Notes under the pieces: generated by a model
What the model saw: the letters and a program-made list of their open reading frames with translations, nothing else
Told to the model about the DNA's origin: nothing
The model's database searches: none
In this document: piece after piece, positions 21,226 to 25,452 of the stretch
Position numbering within the stretch: the stretch's first letter is position 1
How the letters are laid out: each line of letters opens with the position of its first letter
From: CAIZQW01 sp037133395
GTDB lineage: Bacteria; Verrucomicrobiota; Kiritimatiellia; RFP12; UBA1067
Length of the DNA stretch: 25,452 nucleotides
Assembly: GCA_037133395.1 (NCBI GenBank)
Contig: JBAXOG010000067.1
Coordinates: forward strand, 1-25,452
Direction: 5' to 3'
Program-made: the position numbers and the translations under genes

Positions 21226-23796
21226 ATGAGAGCAGAACGGATTAGAACAGACAAATTAGGCTTGAAGGTCGGCGATCTGCTGACCTTTGATAACAACAGC
21301 ACATGCGCAAAGATTGACGGGGTTCGGGAGTACATTATTAGGGTCATACCGGATAAGCCAGACATACAGATGTGCCGCATCCCTTACAGTGAAAATCTGC
21401 GTGACTTGACCTTCCGGCTGACCGACAAGTGTTTTTCTCATAATGAATGCCTCAACTTATGGAGGTTCAACAAAAAGACACTGATGCAGCGCTATCTGGA
21501 CATAAAAGCCGAAAAGACGGAACCGCTGAATCTTCCACGTGTTGTCCGCAAAAATTCCTGGGTCAAGGATTTCCGCAATGATGGCAACCTGTTTTATACC
21601 GAGACGTGTTTCCGGTTTCTCGGATACTTCTTTTCAATCTACAAAGGCACGTTGACCGACCGTGACATCTTTCAACGTATCGGGGATGTCATGGGGACAG
21701 ACAAGCTCATGTCTGTTTTTTACTCCAGTACGACGGAATCTATCCGCAAAGATCTCGAACGCCGAGAGTATGGTCAGATTAAAGATCCACTGTCCGAAGA
21801 CCCCAAGGAGGTTTTGATGGCGCTTCATAAGCACCCTAAAAGCAACACCCCGTTCTGCCATAAACTCGTTGAGTGGCTGGAGTATGCAGAAAAGCGTGTC
21901 GCTGAATGGCAGAAGCTGAAATTAGATCCCGCAAAAGTAAAATTTGAGGAGTTGCGAACGCTGTTTGATTTATCGGTTGTGGAGTTTGACGTCCTCTTGT
22001 CCGTCACGCTATTTGATAATGGAATACTCAACTGTACGGACTTTAAAGCGCGCAACGGTATTTCCCGTGACCATGTCATTAAACGGGCCGATCTGCTAGG
22101 CGTGACCGAGTCTGAATATCTGAAAATCACCAAGCGGCAATCAAAACTGCGCCGACTGGGGTGCATCGACGATGACATCGATTTGAATACGGCTATCTTG
22201 CCGTTCATCAATGGCTTGAACGATGTGCCGCTCGTTAACCGTTATTTCAAGAAGAACGAGGAGGATGCTCTGCCCTGGGCTTTCTTCGGGTCGCTCGGAG
22301 AGAAGCACGGGGCACTTATCAAGCAGATGATCGCAGGTCGCTCGCAGAACAGGGGAATCAATATTTTGCTGTATGGTGAACCCGGCACGGGGAAGACCAG
22401 CTTTGCACAGGCATTGTCGAAAGAACTTGGATATACGGCGTACATGATTGCCCAGACTGACGACCAAGAGAAAGAGAAACTGAGCAAAACCTTCCGTTTT
22501 GCCGCTGTCCAAGTGTGCGACAGCCGGGTGGATCAGAAGAAAAGCATTATGATTGTGGACGAAGCGGACAAGATGTTAGAAGGGACTGGTGGTGGCGGTT
22601 TCATGGGGTTGCTGTTTGGCGGCTCCTCGGGATCGGGTGACAAAGGCGAGATTAACGACATCTTGGACACACTGAAGACGCCCTGTATTTGGATTACCAA
22701 TTCTAGGTCGAGCCAGCTTGATGCCTCCAACAGGCGCCGCTTCGACTATTCCATCCAATTTGACAAGCTGACGCACGAGCAGCGTAAGATGATCTGGCGT
22801 AATGTCGTGGCGAAGCACCAAATAGAAACGTGTGTTGATGACGCCCTGATTGAAAAACTGTCCGCCACGTATGAAGTCAATGCCGGTGGCATCAGTTTGG
22901 CTGTCATGAATTTCGGCGACATGTTGAAAAGCGGGGAGGTCGCCGCATCCGACACGGAAGCAATTCTGAAACAGATACTGGAGCCACACTGTAAACTTCT
23001 GAACATCAAAGATGATTCAGCATCACGCATGCGGGTCGCGCAGGACTATTCGTTGGAAGGACTCAATATCAAGGGAAGCATGAAGCTGGAGCAGATTGTT
23101 ACCGCTGTCCGTCGTTTTCAGGATGAACAAAGAGACGAACAGTCAAAAGGGATTGACCGTCCGCGCATGAACCTGCTGTTGTCGGGTCCCCCCGGCACAG
23201 GCAAGACCGAGTTTGTCAAATATCTGGGCACAACGCTGGGCACACGAGTGGTCACGCGTATGGGCAGCGACCTCTTGGACAAATACGTGGGAGGGACAGA
23301 GCAGAACATCAAGCAGTCCTTTGAAGAGGCAAGCCGCGAGAAGGCCATCCTGTTTCTGGATGAGATTGACGGGATGATACAATCCCGTGAACGCGCCCAA
23401 CGCTCCTGGGAGGTGACTCAGGTCAACGAACTGCTTCATCAGATGGAGAACTTCGACGGCATTATGATTGGCGCGACCAACTTTGTAACCAACCTCGATC
23501 CCGCCACCCTGCGCCGTTTCACCTTTAAGCTTGAGTTTGACTGCCTTGAGAACGCTGGCAAGGAGATCTTCTTCAAGCAGTTCTTCTCACAGATGAAGAT
23601 ATGCGAACTCTCCGCAGCAGAGACCCAGCGCCTCCATCGGATCGCCTCCCTCACCCCCGGCGACTTCCGCACCGTGCGCCAAAGCCTCTACTATCTCGCC
23701 TCCGCCGTCACTATCGCCCAAATCCTTGAAGGCCTAGAGCGCGAAAGCCTCGCCAAACGCCAAGGCTTGCCACAGGGCAGCATCGGTTTCAAATGA
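21226..23796 (+). CDS. Double AAA+ ATPase, sigma-54 controlled
   Basis: The 856-aa protein has an N-terminal region of about 370 residues that I do not recognise, then two AAA+ modules. Module 1 has Walker A GEPGTGKT (384-391), Walker B IMIVDEADKM (Asp445-Glu446), a glycine-rich insert (about 453-474) and ITNSRSSQLDASNRRRFD. Module 2 has GPPGTGKT (654-661), ILFLDEIDGM (Asp712-Glu713) and GATNFVTNLDPATLRRF with arginines. Both sites look catalytically intact. Such proteins usually remodel or unfold macromolecules; the client is unknown. The ATG at 21226 has an ideal AGGAG site 6 nt upstream; in-frame starts at 21151 or 21163 lie inside the promoter and are rejected. It is divergent from the activator, its presumed regulator. 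No transmembrane helix is evident. Confidence 0.93.
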   Translation: MRAERIRTDKLGLKVGDLLTFDNNSTCAKIDGVREYIIRVIPDKPDIQMCRIPYSENLRDLTFRLTDKCFSHNECLNLWRFNKKTLMQRYLDIKAEKTEPLNLPRVVRKNSWVKDFRNDGNLFYTETCFRFLGYFFSIYKGTLTDRDIFQRIGDVMGTDKLMSVFYSSTTESIRKDLERREYGQIKDPLSEDPKEVLMALHKHPKSNTPFCHKLVEWLEYAEKRVAEWQKLKLDPAKVKFEELRTLFDLSVVEFDVLLSVTLFDNGILNCTDFKARNGISRDHVIKRADLLGVTESEYLKITKRQSKLRRLGCIDDDIDLNTAILPFINGLNDVPLVNRYFKKNEEDALPWAFFGSLGEKHGALIKQMIAGRSQNRGINILLYGEPGTGKTSFAQALSKELGYTAYMIAQTDDQEKEKLSKTFRFAAVQVCDSRVDQKKSIMIVDEADKMLEGTGGGGFMGLLFGGSSGSGDKGEINDILDTLKTPCIWITNSRSSQLDASNRRRFDYSIQFDKLTHEQRKMIWRNVVAKHQIETCVDDALIEKLSATYEVNAGGISLAVMNFGDMLKSGEVAASDTEAILKQILEPHCKLLNIKDDSASRMRVAQDYSLEGLNIKGSMKLEQIVTAVRRFQDEQRDEQSKGIDRPRMNLLLSGPPGTGKTEFVKYLGTTLGTRVVTRMGSDLLDKYVGGTEQNIKQSFEEASREKAILFLDEIDGMIQSRERAQRSWEVTQVNELLHQMENFDGIMIGATNFVTNLDPATLRRFTFKLEFDCLENAGKEIFFKQFFSQMKICELSAAETQRLHRIASLTPGDFRTVRQSLYYLASAVTIAQILEGLERESLAKRQGLPQGSIGFK

Positions 23797-23858
23797 AAAA
23801 TTTCTGTTCACGTTGCTGCAGATAGAGACCGTTATCTCAAACAGGTTAAGCTGTTGAT

Positions 23859-24728
23859 TCAATGATTGTTTAGAATGCTGGCAAAGAGAGGAGACACGTA
23901 GTGCACCAAATCAGAAATTACTCTCTCAAGAGAAGCGTCGTGGTTTTCCTTATTAACCCGTTGGAGTAAAGCACTCCATTGTTTGACGCGGGCAGGATTT
24001 TGGGCGAATGTCAAGCTCAAGCCAGGCGGCAATTCTCGTGGAATATCTGTACCCCTGTGACTAAAAGTTGAGCGGATTGCCTGTTTAAGAGATGTCTTAT
24101 CAATATCCGACATAGACAAAACCCATAGGTCTAAGTAGTCCTTAAGGCGACTGTTAGCAAGACCTCGCGCAACAAGGGTCTGCAGCTTCTCCGCAAATGC
24201 AGTCTCCTTAGGATAGATACGAATTCTCGGAACGGGTGCGTCGAGCAGGACAGGGAAATCGGCCATTGTTGGTGCTGGCACAACAAGATCGCCAAAACCA
24301 ATGTCGATCTGCAAGTCTATCCGTGCGTTCTGTAATAAAGCTCTCAGGCAGATACGCACACCTTCATATTCCTGTCCCTCTTTAATTCGTTCAGAAAGGA
24401 CCGACTCTGGCAAGAAAACCAATCCGTCCTCGTGCGAGCGATCCTCTTTGCAGAGGGCACAAAAGAACTCGATCAGGCGTGCAGGATCGGGACTGCCATA
24501 GCCTAGCAGATCAATGTCCCGTGTAGGACGGTAATGACATCCGTTCCAGATTAGAAAGAGGCTAGCACCCTTAAGAAGAAAGCGGTCCGCGGCATCAGAG
24601 CGACTGAGTCGGTAGAGGAGCCGCTCGGCACCGTAACGAAGCAAAATATATTCGTAGTTTTCTCCACCTTTGCGAGCAAGATTCAGTAGTCGAGTAGCAA
24701 CCGAATGAGGCATATTTCTATCTTTCAT
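23859..24728 (-). CDS. abiEii: AbiEii-type nucleotidyltransferase toxin
   Basis: The 289-aa product belongs to the AbiEii/AbiGii nucleotidyltransferase family (PF08843). It has a motif like KGASLFLIW (53-61) followed by RPTRDIDLLG with the metal-binding Asp71 and Asp73, then RIDLQIDIGFGD. The C-terminal motif is PKETAFAEKLQTLVARGLAN with KDYLDLW. In AbiE pairs this enzyme blocks growth, reported for relatives to act by nucleotide transfer (to tRNA in some). The start codon overlaps the antitoxin stop as ATGA. A second ATG five codons in is possible. It is convergent with the AAA+ gene, 62 bp away; that gap has only a weak inverted repeat. Intact by the motifs I can see. Confidence 0.9.
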   Translation of the reverse strand: MKDRNMPHSVATRLLNLARKGGENYEYILLRYGAERLLYRLSRSDAADRFLLKGASLFLIWNGCHYRPTRDIDLLGYGSPDPARLIEFFCALCKEDRSHEDGLVFLPESVLSERIKEGQEYEGVRICLRALLQNARIDLQIDIGFGDLVVPAPTMADFPVLLDAPVPRIRIYPKETAFAEKLQTLVARGLANSRLKDYLDLWVLSMSDIDKTSLKQAIRSTFSHRGTDIPRELPPGLSLTFAQNPARVKQWSALLQRVNKENHDASLERVISDLVHYVSPLFASILNNH

Positions 24729-25327
24729 GATCCAGCCTCCATCTCCATATATGGCAGGATGACACGTTCCACGCGAAGGTGTCGTGCCATCTGCAGAATC
24801 TGGTCACGTGTGACCTTTCGGCTACGGAGCGCTTCGCGCAGGGCCTCCATGGCCACATCAAGTCCGATTTTGTTACGCATCCTGAAGCAGTCCGCTACAG
24901 TACGGGCTAGACTGTAGACGCGAATGGGGATACCCTCAACCGTGTGGGTTTCGATTGCAAAATGAAATGTCTTTTCCGAAAAGCGAACGACATGGAGACG
25001 CATGCTGTCAATGCGTGGAGCCCAAGCGGTTCCTTCGAGTGCGATCCAGATTTCGTGAGGATGCTGTGTCGTAATTCCGTGGAAAGCAAGTGCAGACAGC
25101 ACGCAGACAACACCCTTCGGCACCCGTACAGAGACCTCGCGAAGACTCCAGTGATCCCCGGGCGACTGGTCTGCACGCGTGTAGACACCGCGCGAAAGGC
25201 GTTGGAGTGTGCCATCGATCACAGCGCGGCGAATAAGGGATCGTCCGATGCCAGCTTGCACAAAGTCGCGCGAACGAGCCATGCTGTGTTTTTCAAGAAT
25301 GTCATTAATCGTGAGAGGCCTCTTCAT
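24725..25327 (-). CDS. abiEi: AbiEi-type antitoxin and repressor
   Basis: The 200-aa product has the N-terminal winged-helix of AbiEi antitoxins (SRDFVQAGIGRSLIRRAVID then GTLQRLSRGVY, about residues 19-50). A C-terminal domain follows with VCVLSALAFHGITTQHPHEIWIAL and the region around YSLARTVADCFRMRNKIG. In studied AbiE systems this protein neutralises AbiEii without a stable complex and represses its own promoter. It is the first gene of the pair and overlaps the toxin by 4 nt. A promoter and an inverted repeat lie just upstream. Confidence 0.9.
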   Translation of the reverse strand: MKRPLTINDILEKHSMARSRDFVQAGIGRSLIRRAVIDGTLQRLSRGVYTRADQSPGDHWSLREVSVRVPKGVVCVLSALAFHGITTQHPHEIWIALEGTAWAPRIDSMRLHVVRFSEKTFHFAIETHTVEGIPIRVYSLARTVADCFRMRNKIGLDVAMEALREALRSRKVTRDQILQMARHLRVERVILPYMEMEAGS

Positions 25328-25337
25328 AAAATCATAA

Positions 25338-25365
25338 CCTATAAAGAAATTGTTATTATTATAGG
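25338..25365. promoter_or_regulatory. Candidate AbiEi operator
   Basis: CCTATAA (25338-25344) and TTATAGG (25359-25365) form a perfect 7-bp inverted repeat with a 14-bp spacer, overlapping the -10 box of the abiE promoter. AbiEi antitoxins are known to bind inverted repeats in their own promoters. Binding here is inference. Confidence 0.5.
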
Positions 25366-25385
25366 ATTTGATTCAATAAAGTCAA
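25358..25385 (-). promoter_or_regulatory. Sigma-70 promoter of the abiE operon
   Basis: Minus-strand TTGACT (25380-25385), a 16-bp spacer and a perfect TATAAT (25358-25363), about 30 bp ahead of the abiEi ATG. A strong-looking promoter, as expected for a toxin-antitoxin operon held down by autorepression. No further gene is visible from 25386 to the window end. Confidence 0.7.
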
Positions 25386-25452
25386 GGATGATCATTTACC
25401 GGGCGCAGTTCCGAGTTGTTTGCAACTTCCAGGATTGGTTAATCAAGGCCAC

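Noticed and set aside
23797..23858. Possible terminator between the AAA+ and AbiEii genes
   Set aside because: Only a short inverted repeat (AACAG/CTGTT) without a T tract; not enough to call.

Overview
The window is bacterial, of moderate GC, and very gene-dense. About half of it is a minus-strand ribosomal-protein super-operon. It lacks rpmD (L30) between rpsE and rplO, starts directly with an EF-G gene (no rpsL, rpsG or tuf), and ends after secY with a strong terminator (no adk, map or alpha operon). It carries the short four-cysteine type of S14. The L30 loss, an EF-G of the divergent EFG2-like kind and an exported GHL10-type glycosidase suggest a member of the PVC group (Verrucomicrobiota, Kiritimatiellota or Lentisphaerota). 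That placement is inference, not proof.

Layout. 1-864: 3'-incomplete patatin-like phospholipase (minus) with its own promoter. 1025-1060: terminator of the ribosomal operon. 1078-13404 (minus, transcribed right to left): fusA, rpsJ, rplC, rplD, rplW, rplB, rpsS, rplV, rpsC, rplP, rpmC, rpsQ, rplN, rplX, rplE, rpsN, rpsH, rplF, rplR, rpsE, rplO, secY. 13405-13665: divergent promoter region. 13666-14742: rsgA (plus), a ribosome-assembly GTPase. 14744-18355 (minus): purE, then a hemW-like gene, then an exported GHL10 protein, as one tight operon.

18356-23796 is the most interesting part. It is a three-gene cassette built around a sigma-54 activator with an unrecognised N-terminal domain. On the left is a plus-strand zinc-ribbon protein of unknown function, and on the right a plus-strand double AAA+ ATPase. 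Both flanking genes are preceded by a -24/-12 (sigma-54) promoter. Related 27-bp palindromes, approximately GATATTGA-N11-TYAATATC, lie upstream of the first sigma-54 promoter and over the activator's own sigma-70 promoter, which is also upstream of the second sigma-54 promoter. The layout reads as a self-contained inducible system: a constitutive, possibly autoregulated sensor-activator switches on the zinc-ribbon protein and the ATPase. I do not recognise it as a named system. Stress response, RNA or protein quality control, and defence are all possible.

23859-25327 (minus): an AbiEi/AbiEii toxin-antitoxin pair with a good promoter and a candidate operator over its -10 box. Its position beside the sigma-54 cassette makes the right end look like an accessory or defence region next to a housekeeping block. 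No tRNA, rRNA, CRISPR array or insertion sequence was seen.
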